Shown here: positions 1 through 7,290 of the stretch, in pieces
Layout: the number at the start of each line of letters is the position of its first letter
Numbering within the stretch: position 1 is the stretch's first letter
IMG/VR virus record: IMGVR_UViG_3300030419_003143
Span: 1 to 26,854 of that record
DNA length: 26,854 nt
Reading direction: 5' to 3' (one strand)
DNA from: a virus
Notes under the pieces: generated by a model
The model's input: the letters and a program-made list of their open reading frames with translations, nothing else
What the model was told of the DNA's origin: nothing
Databases searched by the model: none
Made by a program: the position numbers and the translations under genes

Positions 1-2
1 AT

Positions 3-362
3 AGATTCATTCACAGAAGAAAACAAATTCACGATAAATACACAAGAGGTTTAAAAAAATTAGGTTGGATTACCACTCCACCTAAATTTCCAAGTTATGT
101 AGAATCATCATATTATATGTATTGGATTCAATTGGAATCAGAAGATGATAGAAATGGTTTAGCCAAGTATCTGAAAGAAAATGGTATTTACACCACTTTT
201 AGATATTATCCTTTACATTGGGTAAAATATTATGATGACAATTCAGACTTACCTAACACAGAAACAGCTGCAAATACAACATTGTGTTTACCATTACATC
301 AGAGCTTAAGTTTTGATGATGTGAATCAAGTTATAGAAACAATAAGGAATTATAAAAAATGA
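3..362 (+). CDS. DegT/DnrJ/EryC1-family PLP aminotransferase, C-terminal part
   Basis: The reading frame is open from the window edge, so only the last 119 codons are present and the catalytic lysine region lies outside. The visible part matches the C-terminal domain of sugar aminotransferases: an R..I...Y...L helix, then a YYMYWIQL strand, a run like DDRNGLAKYLKENGI and the PLH signature. The family transfers an amino group from glutamate or glutamine to a keto-sugar nucleotide. The stop overlaps the next ATG (ATGA at 359-362), so it is translationally coupled to the glycosyltransferase. It most likely makes an amino sugar for a surface glycan. The exact sugar cannot be told. Confidence 0.85.
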   Translation, partial: RFIHRRKQIHDKYTRGLKKLGWITTPPKFPSYVESSYYMYWIQLESEDDRNGLAKYLKENGIYTTFRYYPLHWVKYYDDNSDLPNTETAANTTLCLPLHQSLSFDDVNQVIETIRNYKK

Positions 363-1597
363 AAACTCTTTTTGAAGAAATACCAAAAATAACTTTTGTC
401 ATACCCAGTAGAAACAATTTAGATTTATTGAAGTTAGCTTATAAATCTATTAGACATCTTGATAAAAAATATGAATATAATTTTCAAGGACATGGTTCAT
501 CCATAGAAGAAATAAAACATGAAATACTTGTCTTGAATGATGCTAGTGTAGATGGAACACAAGAATGGTTGGATTCACTCAATGATGAAAATTTAATTGT
601 TTATACAAATGAAGGACCTGAAAGGGTTGGTATCGTTGGTATGTTTGACAAGGGTATAGAAATGGCTAACACAGATATTATCTTTGCTTTTCATGCAGAT
701 ATGGTGGCTGGTAAAAACCTTGATATAAACATAACCAAACACCTTAAAAGAGGTAAAGTAGTTTGTGCTACAAGAGTTGAACCACCACTACATCCTCCTG
801 GACCTGAAAAAATAATAGAAAATTTAGGTGTAGAACCAGAGGATTTTGTTCTTGATAAGTGGTATTCAGTTGATGATGTTTTGTTAGAACAAAAAGATAG
901 AACAACAAATGGTATATTTGCACCCTGGTGTATGTACAAAGAAGATTTTCAGAATATCGGTGGACACGATGAATTATTTGCACCACAATCAAGAGAAGAT
1001 TCAGATTTGTTTAATAGATTTTATTTGAGTGGTTATGAACTAATTCAGTCTTGGGATGCTCTTGTATATCACTTTACGAGTCGTGGTAGTAGATACAATA
1101 AATACGCTGGTGGTGATACAGGTAAAGATTCACCAGAATGGCAACAGACCAACTCCAAAAATATGAGAAATTTTATTCGTAAATGGGGAACTAATGTACA
1201 ACACGATAAACATATGTTACCAATAGTTTCACCAAAATATAATATTGGTTTTGTTGTTAAGAATTGTACTGAACAATTGTTAGAGGTGTTAGAACCTTGG
1301 TGTTCTACAATTTATGTTGATAACAATTTTACAGATTATATAGCGAAGGAACAATCAAATACATTGTATGATTTAAGTAAAAGAGTGTTTAGTGTACACG
1401 CTGAAAAAACAGATGACATAATTGTTAGATTTGATGGAAGAAAATTAACAAATGATGGATTTCAGTTTTTGACACAATTATCAGAAATATTACAAGATAG
1501 TGGAGAAATTGGTAATATGGAATATAATATATTTGAAATATCAATAAATAATCTAAAAACTTATGAGAAAGAATTAATCAAATGCCATTCGATTTAG
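359..1597 (+). CDS. Family 2 (GT-A) glycosyltransferase with extra C-terminal region
   Basis: The N-terminal half is a GT-A fold: ITFVIPSRNN at residues 11-20, the DASVDGT nucleotide-binding loop at 61-67, and an HAD triplet at 112-114 where the metal-binding DxD usually sits. The last 130 or so residues are not a recognisable glycosyltransferase part. At 412 residues it is longer than a minimal GT2 domain. It overlaps both neighbours (ATGA at the start, 16 bp at the end), so the four genes form one operon. It probably transfers the sugar made by the flanking enzymes to host LPS, capsule or a virion glycan. Donor and acceptor are unknown. Confidence 0.85.
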   Translation: MKTLFEEIPKITFVIPSRNNLDLLKLAYKSIRHLDKKYEYNFQGHGSSIEEIKHEILVLNDASVDGTQEWLDSLNDENLIVYTNEGPERVGIVGMFDKGIEMANTDIIFAFHADMVAGKNLDINITKHLKRGKVVCATRVEPPLHPPGPEKIIENLGVEPEDFVLDKWYSVDDVLLEQKDRTTNGIFAPWCMYKEDFQNIGGHDELFAPQSREDSDLFNRFYLSGYELIQSWDALVYHFTSRGSRYNKYAGGDTGKDSPEWQQTNSKNMRNFIRKWGTNVQHDKHMLPIVSPKYNIGFVVKNCTEQLLEVLEPWCSTIYVDNNFTDYIAKEQSNTLYDLSKRVFSVHAEKTDDIIVRFDGRKLTNDGFQFLTQLSEILQDSGEIGNMEYNIFEISINNLKTYEKELIKCHSI

Positions 1598-2511
1598 AAT
1601 TAGATGAATATTACGAAGAAACTAAAATAAATAATAATCCCAAAAGATGTCTTGTGACTGGTGGTGCTGGATTTGTAGGAACTAATTTAGTCAATCGTTT
1701 AGTTGATGAAAGATACGAGGTAATTATTTTTGACAATTTATCAACTGGCAGTCAAAATAATATAAATAAAGAAGCTAAGTTGTTTTTGATAGATATTTCA
1801 CATAATGAATATTTCAAAGATGAAAAAATGGATGACATAGTTAGTGGTGTAGATGTGATATTTCATATGGCGGCGTTACCAAGAATAGGCCCATCATTTA
1901 AAAATCCAAAAGAGGTTTGTGATGTTAATGTTAGTGGAACTCAAAATATATTAGAGTTGGCTCGTAAGTATGAAATACCTGTTGTATATGCTGGTTCAAG
2001 TTCATTTTGGGGTGGTGTTTATAAAAATCCATATACATTTAGTAAATGGCAAGGTGAGGAACTTTGTAAAATGTATGAGAGAATATATGGATTAAATGTA
2101 ACCATATGTAGATTCTATAATGTTTATGGAGATTATATGCCAACTGAAGGTAGTTATAGAACTGTGTTACCTATATTTTTAGAACAATATAAAAATGGTA
2201 AACCTCTGACAATCACCGGTGATGGTGAACAGAGAAGAGATTTCACACATGTAGATGACATAGTTGATGCTATGATAAAAGTGGTTCAATTAAATAAATG
2301 GGGTAGTACTTATGAGTTGGGTAGAGGTATGAATCATTCTATAAATGAGGTGGTTGAGATGTTTGGAGCTATGGGTTCAGATGACATTACATATATAGAT
2401 GAAATACCTGGTGAAGCTAGAAACACATTGTGTAAATCAGAATTAGCTAGAAAAAAACTAAAATGGAATCCAAAAAATGACTTAAAAGATTGGATACAGA
2501 AACAAATATGA
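1582..2511 (+). CDS. NAD-dependent epimerase/dehydratase, extended SDR family
   Basis: A Rossmann glycine motif GGAGFVG lies at residues 27-33. The SDR catalytic pair is YTFSK at 151-155, preceded by a serine run (GSSSF). RRDFTHVDD is typical of UDP-glucose 4-epimerase and dTDP-glucose dehydratase relatives. About 20 residues precede the Rossmann strand. The start at 1582 has only a weak purine stretch ahead of it and lies inside the end of the glycosyltransferase gene, so coupled translation is likely. The stop overlaps the dehydrogenase ATG (ATGA at 2508-2511). It acts on a nucleotide sugar in the cytoplasm; whether it epimerises or dehydrates cannot be decided. Confidence 0.88.
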   Translation: MPFDLELDEYYEETKINNNPKRCLVTGGAGFVGTNLVNRLVDERYEVIIFDNLSTGSQNNINKEAKLFLIDISHNEYFKDEKMDDIVSGVDVIFHMAALPRIGPSFKNPKEVCDVNVSGTQNILELARKYEIPVVYAGSSSFWGGVYKNPYTFSKWQGEELCKMYERIYGLNVTICRFYNVYGDYMPTEGSYRTVLPIFLEQYKNGKPLTITGDGEQRRDFTHVDDIVDAMIKVVQLNKWGSTYELGRGMNHSINEVVEMFGAMGSDDITYIDEIPGEARNTLCKSELARKKLKWNPKNDLKDWIQKQI

Positions 2512-3371
2512 AAATAGGAATAGTAGGACAAGGTTATGTGGGAACTGCAGTTAAAACTGTATTTGAAAAACATTATGAAACAAATACATTTGATTTAAAT
2601 GGTAAATGTAATTGTAAAACTTTACATGAATTAGTAAATAATTCAGATGTTGTATTTGTATGTGTACCAACACCAATGAAAAAAGATGGTGGTTGTGACA
2701 CGAGTATAGTTGAAGATGTGGTTAGAGATATAAATGAAAATGTCAATTCTAATCAAGATGGTAAGATAGTAGCAATCAAATCTACGATACCACCAGGAAC
2801 AACAAATAGATTAAATAAAGAGTGTGAATACATATCAGTAATATTCAATCCAGAGTTTTTGACAGAGGCTAATTTTGTTGATGACTTTAAGAATCAGAAT
2901 AGAATCATAATTGGGGGACAAAGACCAGCAACAACAAAGTTAAGACAAGTTTATTCATTGGTGTTTCCAAATGTACCAATAATTAAAACTGGTTCTAAAA
3001 CAGCGGAGATGGTCAAGTATTTCACAAACATATTTTTAGCAACTAAAGTATCATTTGCAAATGAGATAAAGATGATATGTGACAAAATAAATATTGATTA
3101 TGACAAAGTTGTTGAATATTCATTATATGATACAAGAATAGGAAACTCACATTTAGCAGTACCCGGACCTGATGGTAAGGATGGTTTTGGTGGTAGTTGT
3201 TTCCCAAAAGATTTAAACGCACTATTGAAAGTTGGTAGGGATTTAGATTTAGATTTATTTACAATAAGGGGTACTTGGCAAACAAATTTAGATGTTAGAC
3301 CAGAACAAGATTGGAAAGAATTAAAAGGTAGAGCTGTAGTAGATGAAAATCAATTAAAGCTTGATTTGTAG
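2508..3371 (+). CDS. UDP-glucose/GDP-mannose dehydrogenase, short form lacking the C-terminal domain
   Basis: I start it at 2508, where ATGA overlaps the previous stop; this gives MKIGIVGQGYVGTAV directly at the Rossmann motif (GQGYVG, residues 7-12). FNPEFLTEA near 113-121 and the active-site cysteine C231 in FGGSCFPKD are present, so the two-step NAD-dependent oxidation of C6 to a uronic acid is chemically plausible. At 287 residues it ends soon after the catalytic segment and lacks the C-terminal UDP-binding domain of the usual enzyme of roughly 400-450 residues. It is either a compact phage form or impaired. It is the last gene of the glycan operon. Confidence 0.87.
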   Translation: MKIGIVGQGYVGTAVKTVFEKHYETNTFDLNGKCNCKTLHELVNNSDVVFVCVPTPMKKDGGCDTSIVEDVVRDINENVNSNQDGKIVAIKSTIPPGTTNRLNKECEYISVIFNPEFLTEANFVDDFKNQNRIIIGGQRPATTKLRQVYSLVFPNVPIIKTGSKTAEMVKYFTNIFLATKVSFANEIKMICDKINIDYDKVVEYSLYDTRIGNSHLAVPGPDGKDGFGGSCFPKDLNALLKVGRDLDLDLFTIRGTWQTNLDVRPEQDWKELKGRAVVDENQLKLDL

Positions 3372-3387
3372 TTTATGAAAATAAAGC

Positions 3388-3424
3388 TTGACTTACATAA
3401 CAAAATAAATGTATATTATATTAA
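3388..3424 (+). promoter_or_regulatory. Sigma70-like promoter without GTTACA boxes
   Basis: TTGACT (3388-3393) is preceded by AAGC and followed after exactly 18 bp by TATATT (3412-3417). The predicted start near 3424 leaves a short leader with an SD sequence (GGAG, 3428-3431) for the gene at 3440. The same AAGCTTG, 18 bp, TATATT layout recurs through the window. Confidence 0.7.
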
Positions 3425-3439
3425 TACGGAGATGAGAGA

Positions 3440-3562
3440 ATGCCACATATAAATCCAGATAGTTGGGATAGTGAACAAGAACAAAGAAAGCGTGATAAGA
3501 GAAATAAAAAACGCAGACAAAGAAAAGAAAATAACAAGAGGAAAAGAAAAGATAAATGGTAA
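3440..3562 (+). CDS. Very basic 40-residue protein
   Basis: This ORF follows a promoter and a GGAG Shine-Dalgarno at 8 bp spacing. The first 13 residues are neutral or acidic (MPHINPDSWDSEQ); the rest is almost entirely Arg, Lys, Asn, Gln and Glu. Such a tail suggests nucleic-acid binding, for example of RNA or of host transcription or translation components, but no family is recognised. It overlaps the lipoprotein ATG by 7 bp. Being first behind its own promoter suggests early, strong expression. Confidence 0.65.
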   Translation: MPHINPDSWDSEQEQRKRDKRNKKRRQRKENNKRKRKDKW

Positions 3563-3987
3563 AAAACATAATTTTATATATATTTATATATGTATTTTTG
3601 ATAGGATGTGGTGTAGAACCATATTGTGATGAATGTAAATTAGAATTATCAATTGAAAGTTTACAAATTGATGAAAACAATTATTATGTGTTAAATTTCA
3701 ATGATGATTATGTTCAAACATTTACGAAGATAAAAGCTGATGTTGGTAAGGATTATGAGTATGTTGAATGGACATCAAATACTCATTTTAAAGTAGAAAC
3801 ATTTGGTTATCAAGAGGAAGTAAATGTTGTAAATGGAGTAGGTTATTCAGATGAATATGGTTACGCTTATACAATGATGGGAGTTTATCAAAGTAACATA
3901 GGAGATACTGTAATTATTTATTGTGGTTATTATGATGATTATGGTGTACAATATTTAGATTCATTGGGGGTAATTATTAATGAATAA
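3556..3987 (+). CDS. Predicted phage-encoded lipoprotein
   Basis: The N-terminus has one lysine, a hydrophobic stretch of about 14 residues and a lipobox ending LIGC, so the mature protein would begin at Cys18 and carry lipid on a host membrane. The rest (143 residues in all) is rich in Tyr, Asp and Glu and looks like a beta-rich soluble domain of no recognised family. Phage lipoproteins of this size can block superinfection by masking receptors, which would be a fair guess here but is not shown by the sequence. It overlaps the next gene by 8 bp. Confidence 0.75.
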   Translation: MVKNIILYIFIYVFLIGCGVEPYCDECKLELSIESLQIDENNYYVLNFNDDYVQTFTKIKADVGKDYEYVEWTSNTHFKVETFGYQEEVNVVNGVGYSDEYGYAYTMMGVYQSNIGDTVIIYCGYYDDYGVQYLDSLGVIINE

Positions 3988-4189
3988 ATTAGGTTCTTAT
4001 ATAACGAAGCTTATGACAACGATTATTGAGGAAGAAGATTTTGTTAAAAATTTAGCTCTTGATGAGTTAAAAAAACTGAATAATGATATAGAGGGGTTTA
4101 TAAGAAAACACTCTCAAGAGGACAAAGACTTAGAAAAAAAAGAAAAACAACTTTTACAGGAGGACAAAGAAAATGTCAAAAATAAGTAA
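3980..4189 (+). CDS. Small charged helical protein, unknown function
   Basis: This 69-residue ORF starts inside the end of the lipoprotein gene. From about residue 17 on it is almost wholly Glu, Lys, Asp, Leu and Gln, with a spacing that predicts a long helix or coiled coil. No family is recognised. Its 3' end holds AGGAGG, the Shine-Dalgarno of the next small gene, so the two overlap by 17 bp and are probably coupled. Confidence 0.6.
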   Translation: MNKLGSYITKLMTTIIEEEDFVKNLALDELKKLNNDIEGFIRKHSQEDKDLEKKEKQLLQEDKENVKNK

Positions 4190-4340
4190 AGATGGTTACG
4201 AACAAATAAAAGTAATTAGAAACGCGTTAGATTCAATGTATGATAAACTTGAAGCTAAAGGTATATTTGATGAGTTTCAACAAGAGTTTGAAGCTATATC
4301 TGGTATAGTAGAGATGACAGGAAACTGGGAGGAAGTATAA
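4173..4340 (+). CDS. Small 55-residue protein, unknown function
   Basis: ATG at 4173 is preceded by a perfect AGGAGG (4158-4163) at 9 bp. The sequence (MSKISKDGYEQIKVIRNALD at the start) predicts two amphipathic helices and no membrane segment. The stop TAATG overlaps the next start at 4340. No family is recognised. The strong ribosome-binding site and tight packing support a real gene. Confidence 0.65.
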   Translation: MSKISKDGYEQIKVIRNALDSMYDKLEAKGIFDEFQQEFEAISGIVEMTGNWEEV

Positions 4341-4570
4341 TGGCAAACAATGACCAAGTAAATGATAGGTATAATCCACCAAGTAATTTGAGTAATGATT
4401 TTGAAGAATTTAAATTTGATGAACTTGAGGTGGGTGAATTGTTTTGGCAAACTGATAGACCAGAAGAAGCTAACCCTTGGAGAAAAGAAAATCAAACTCA
4501 AGGAAAGAATCTAAAAACTCAAAAAATTTATAATTTTAAACCAAAGACAAAAGTGTTTCAAAAAATCTAA
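4340..4570 (+). CDS. Small acidic-to-basic protein, unknown function
   Basis: The product has 76 residues. The first half is acidic and rich in Asn, Phe and Glu (FEEFKFDELEVGELF), the last 30 residues are basic. The start uses a TAATG overlap with the previous stop and GGGAGGAAG upstream; the stop overlaps the ATG of the next gene (TAATG at 4568-4572). No recognisable domain. Confidence 0.65.
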   Translation: MANNDQVNDRYNPPSNLSNDFEEFKFDELEVGELFWQTDRPEEANPWRKENQTQGKNLKTQKIYNFKPKTKVFQKI

Positions 4571-5070
4571 TGATAAATAGACCACTAAATATTCCTGGTA
4601 GGAGAAAAGTGGTTACCAAGAATATGATACTCGAAGCTCAAAAGCACACCAAGTCAAATATGGCAGCTGCGAGATGGATGGGTATACATTACTCTACCTA
4701 TAAAAAATACGCTAAAATGTATGGTGTATTTGACCAACATTTAAATAAAGATGGTAATGGTATAAAAAAAGGGTTTGGTGTCAGAACCGTAAATGTTGAG
4801 GATATCATATTAGGTAAAAGAAAACCACCACAGAGATGGTCACAATCTGTAGTCAAAGAGGAATTGATTGATAAAGGCTATTGGTTAGATGAATGTAGTA
4901 ATTGTGGATATAACGAAGTAAACATGTCAACAAATAAAACTTGTCTTGGAATAGATTTTGAAGATGGTGATTCAAAGAATTGGTTATTAGAAAATATAAG
5001 GTTGTTATGTGTAAATTGTTATCATTCTTTTAACGCTTATTTTCCAAGTTCTAAAAAGTTTTGTAAATAG
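4570..5070 (+). CDS. HTH plus degenerate HNH zinc-binding protein
   Basis: Residues about 15-52 look like a helix-turn-helix (NMAAARWMGIHYSTYKKYAK). Residues 109-150 resemble an HNH module: CSNC at 109-112, IDFEDGD at 128-134, ENIRLLC at 141-147 and a second CxxC at 147-150. The histidine expected after the Asp of the DH pair is Phe130, so the metal-dependent catalytic site looks lost while the zinc ribbon and the ENIR helix are kept. It may work as a DNA-binding regulator or be a decayed homing-type nuclease. It sits in the small-gene operon with a TAATG overlap upstream. Confidence 0.75.
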   Translation: MINRPLNIPGRRKVVTKNMILEAQKHTKSNMAAARWMGIHYSTYKKYAKMYGVFDQHLNKDGNGIKKGFGVRTVNVEDIILGKRKPPQRWSQSVVKEELIDKGYWLDECSNCGYNEVNMSTNKTCLGIDFEDGDSKNWLLENIRLLCVNCYHSFNAYFPSSKKFCK

Positions 5071-5079
5071 GAGAAAAAA

Positions 5080-5295
5080 ATGACTATTTTAGTAGATTAC
5101 AAAAAAAGAGAATTGACCATAGGTCAAAAAGTTAAGATTATTGAGGACATACCATCAGTAGATGGTATGTTATATGAAAACACAATCGTAAAAATAAGTG
5201 ATTTTGATGATAAAAACAAAACTATTAGAGTTACTGATTCTCTCGGTAAGGTTTGGTGGATAAATCCAGCCGTTGTTAGTGCGAGTTTTTTATAA
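5080..5295 (+). CDS. Small SH3/KOW-like beta protein, unknown function
   Basis: The 71 residues alternate hydrophobic and polar in short strands (TIGQKVKIIEDIPSVDGMLY, then IRVTDSLGKVWWINPAVV), which resembles small SH3-like barrels. Start at 5080 with GGAGAAAA upstream; the stop TAATG overlaps the next start. Family and partner are not known. Confidence 0.65.
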   Translation: MTILVDYKKRELTIGQKVKIIEDIPSVDGMLYENTIVKISDFDDKNKTIRVTDSLGKVWWINPAVVSASFL

Positions 5296-5543
5296 TGAGT
5301 AAAGACATATTGACAAAAGAACAAAAAGAAGAATTACAGAAGTTAGCTGATGAACTCAAAAATATAGCTGATGATGTAGTTGGTGAATATTTAGAAGTTC
5401 CCTCACAAATAAGTGGTAGTGTAGTTCAGATTCACGAAAATAGTCCATTTATGAACGAAATGTATAGTGAAACTGGGTGGAAGCATGTAATCCATGGTAG
5501 TGTTGAAGAAGCAATTGAAGCGATAAAAAATAAAAAAGCTTGA
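5295..5543 (+). CDS. Small acidic protein, unknown function
   Basis: The product has 82 residues, helical and acidic at the N-terminus (LTKEQKEELQKLADELKNIA). The C-terminal part may form a small alpha-beta unit. It begins in the TAATG overlap with the previous gene. Its last codons lie over the -35 element of the promoter at 5540, so the operon from 3440 ends where the next transcription unit begins. Confidence 0.65.
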   Translation: MSKDILTKEQKEELQKLADELKNIADDVVGEYLEVPSQISGSVVQIHENSPFMNEMYSETGWKHVIHGSVEEAIEAIKNKKA

Positions 5544-5576
5544 CTTGAATACCAAAAGTGTAGTATATTTATAGGT
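5540..5576 (+). promoter_or_regulatory. Promoter predicted to give a leaderless mRNA
   Basis: TTGACT (5540-5545), 18 bp, TATATT (5564-5569). The next ATG is at 5577, about where transcription should begin, and no Shine-Dalgarno lies before it. Confidence 0.7.
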
Positions 5577-5990
5577 ATGTTAGTTAAAGAATTTATATCA
5601 GAAACAAATAGAAATCAAATGATTTCCACTTTACTAAAATATCATAAAGTTGGTAATGTTAGGTTACGACATAAAGTTATGAAAGACCATGCTCATTATG
5701 ATGTAGATAGGGGTGTTTTAGAATTGTCTACAAAATATAAAACAATAAAAGGTCCAAATAAAATCAAAGAATTTCTAATCACAATAATACACGAAATATA
5801 TCATGCGATGGATGCTAAAAAATATGGTTGGAGAAAGTTCAAAGATATGTATGAGATGGAAATGAACTTACAAATAACTAATGGTAAAGATGAGTATAAA
5901 GATAATAAGTATGAGATAGCTGCTGAAGAGTTTGGTAAAAAGAATTGGAAAAAGTGGTATAGTAAATTTAAAAAAGATGGCCTATTATAA
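5577..5990 (+). CDS. Predicted zinc metallopeptidase with HEIYH motif
   Basis: Residues 72-76 read HEIYH within ITIIHEIYHAMDAKKYG, a classical HExxH zinc site followed by Asp79. A later AAEEF segment near residue 121 could supply the third ligand, as in SprT-like and related peptidases. The 137-residue length fits a single minimal catalytic domain. It is the only gene between its own promoter and the hairpin/promoter at 6024. The ATG lies at the predicted transcription start, so it may be translated leaderless. The substrate is unknown; host-protein turnover or phage-protein maturation are both possible. Confidence 0.78.
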   Translation: MLVKEFISETNRNQMISTLLKYHKVGNVRLRHKVMKDHAHYDVDRGVLELSTKYKTIKGPNKIKEFLITIIHEIYHAMDAKKYGWRKFKDMYEMEMNLQITNGKDEYKDNKYEIAAEEFGKKNWKKWYSKFKKDGLL

Positions 5991-5995
5991 GTTCT

Positions 5996-6067
5996 GTTAC
6001 AAATTGTTACAATTTAAATGAAGAAAAAGCTTGACTTATGTCAGGCTTTTTCCGTATATTATAGTGT
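5996..6067 (+). promoter_or_regulatory. GTTACA-box promoter 1 (25-bp spacing)
   Basis: GTTACA boxes start at 5996 and 6006. TTGACT is at 6031 (25 bp after the second box start) and TATATT at 6055-6060 with an 18-bp spacer. It is followed by the shared leader ATAGTGTATGATGAAAGAG. It drives the operon starting at 6104. Confidence 0.85.
6024..6051 (+). terminator. 12-bp hairpin overlapping a -35 element
   Basis: Bases 6024-6035 pair fully with 6040-6051 (one G-T pair) around a TTAT loop, with A5 on the left and T5 on the right arm. It has the shape of an intrinsic terminator for the metallopeptidase gene ending at 5990, yet it contains the TTGACT -35 of the next promoter. Confidence 0.6.
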
Positions 6068-6103
6068 ATGATGAAAGAGAATTTAAATAAAAAGGAAACA
6101 AGT

Positions 6104-6442
6104 ATGAAATTAAGTGAATGGTCTGATGACAAAAAGGTTTTAATGAATGGTTCTGACTATATAGAGTTAGAGAGTGTTGGTTCTGCTTTAACGAGTGAAC
6201 TTAATGTTTGTCCACTTATTGTGGGTGAGGGTATTGATATAGATAGTGGTGTTCATTTGTATGATGTATCTGATGAATGGTATTGTAATTTGAGTGATGA
6301 TGATTTAATATCATTCTTTGAGTTTATAGAAAATACAACTCATTTAATAGCTGATGTTTATATGGATTGGAAAACAAAGATATGGAGTATGTGGGAAGAA
6401 CATAATAATATTCTTATGAATTTAGATGACCCAAGGAGTTAA
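6104..6442 (+). CDS. Acidic 112-residue protein, unknown function, first gene of a GTTACA-box operon
   Basis: I choose ATG 6104 because AAAGGA (6091-6096) lies 7 bp upstream; an in-frame ATGATG at 6068 lies at the predicted transcription start and would add 12 residues. The protein is rich in Asp, Ser and Trp (YDVSDEWYCNLSDDDLISFF, MDWKTKIWSMWEEHNN) with no recognised domain. Its promoter places it in the same regulon as the nuclease, the structured RNA and the AAA+/VWA pair. Confidence 0.7.
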   Translation: MKLSEWSDDKKVLMNGSDYIELESVGSALTSELNVCPLIVGEGIDIDSGVHLYDVSDEWYCNLSDDDLISFFEFIENTTHLIADVYMDWKTKIWSMWEEHNNILMNLDDPRS

Positions 6443-6445
6443 GAT

Positions 6446-6571
6446 ATGAATGAATTAGAATGTCGTAATAAAGAGTGTGGAAATGTCGTGTGTTGTGATG
6501 AAGGTGTGGTTTCAGTAACTTGTGGTTATTGTTGCGCTACATTAGGTGTTAGTACGGAATGTGATGAATAA
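6446..6571 (+). CDS. 41-residue cysteine-rich mini zinc ribbon
   Basis: The start at 6446 has AAGGAG (6433-6438) 7 bp ahead. Six cysteines in CRNKEC, VVCCDE and CGYCCAT form at least two possible metal-binding pairs, as in small zinc ribbons. No catalytic domain is present, so binding to protein or nucleic acid is the likely role. It overlaps the next gene by 8 bp. Confidence 0.65.
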   Translation: MNELECRNKECGNVVCCDEGVVSVTCGYCCATLGVSTECDE

Positions 6572-7064
6572 ATTTTACAAAAAACCATCACCAGAAACTA
6601 TGAAAAAGAATAGAGAACTCTATAAAGAACTCTATCCTAAAGAATTAGCTTGGTGTAGGGAAAACATAGAACATTTCAAAAATGATAAATTCTTGTTTGA
6701 TATGTACACAATCTTAATCACAGGTTCTCGTAAGATGACACCGAAGATGATTGAAGCTGTAAGAAGAGCTATGGTTAATCCTCAATATGACCCAATCAAG
6801 ATGATTGAACGACAAGAGAAGATTAAACCAATAATGGAAAAGATTAACTTGGTGTTAGACATTGTGAATACGGTTGATTCTGGTAAGAATGAGTATTACC
6901 TAAAAACCTATTCAGCTAAACCATTTATGGAGTCTGTTACTAATCAGTTGAAAAGAAAAGGTAGTTTATCAGAAAAACAGATGAGTGCTATCAACAAGGT
7001 TTATAAGAAATATAAAATTAAAATGGATAAAATGTTAGGAAATGATGAAGAAAGTACCAACTAA
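6564..7064 (+). CDS. Lysine-rich helical protein, unknown function
   Basis: I start at ATG 6564 (MNKFYKKPSPETMKKN), which has CGGAA close upstream and couples to the previous stop; an earlier in-frame ATG at 6546 has no ribosome-binding site. The 166-residue product is basic and mostly helical, with Tyr, Lys and Met throughout (KQMSAINKVYKKYKIKMDKM at the end). No family is recognised. It lies in the GTTACA-box operon and its 3' end overlaps the next gene. Confidence 0.65.
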   Translation: MNKFYKKPSPETMKKNRELYKELYPKELAWCRENIEHFKNDKFLFDMYTILITGSRKMTPKMIEAVRRAMVNPQYDPIKMIERQEKIKPIMEKINLVLDIVNTVDSGKNEYYLKTYSAKPFMESVTNQLKRKGSLSEKQMSAINKVYKKYKIKMDKMLGNDEESTN

Positions 7065-7290
7065 AAGAAGACCAGCTAAAAGGACAGATAATCCAATAAT
7101 AAGTAAGTTGTTAAAATTAAAGTTTCGTATTAATGATACTGCTACAACTGAAGGTGGCTGGAGTGATGATATGTCAAATGATAAAAGGTATGTTCAAAGT
7201 TTGATAAATGACATCAGAAAACATAAATTTACAAAATTAGCAGCTGAAGATGGTCATTGTTGTAACGGATTGTGGAGAAAGTATGCCTAG
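7045..7290 (+). CDS. Small basic protein, unknown function
   Basis: Two in-frame ATGs occur at 7042 and 7045; AGGA at 7037-7040 fits the second slightly better. The 81-residue product begins with a basic segment (KRRPAKRTD) and ends with a possible zinc-ligand cluster (DGHCCNGLW). Both ends overlap neighbours, which supports a true operon gene. No function can be assigned. Confidence 0.6.
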   Translation: MKKVPTKRRPAKRTDNPIISKLLKLKFRINDTATTEGGWSDDMSNDKRYVQSLINDIRKHKFTKLAAEDGHCCNGLWRKYA

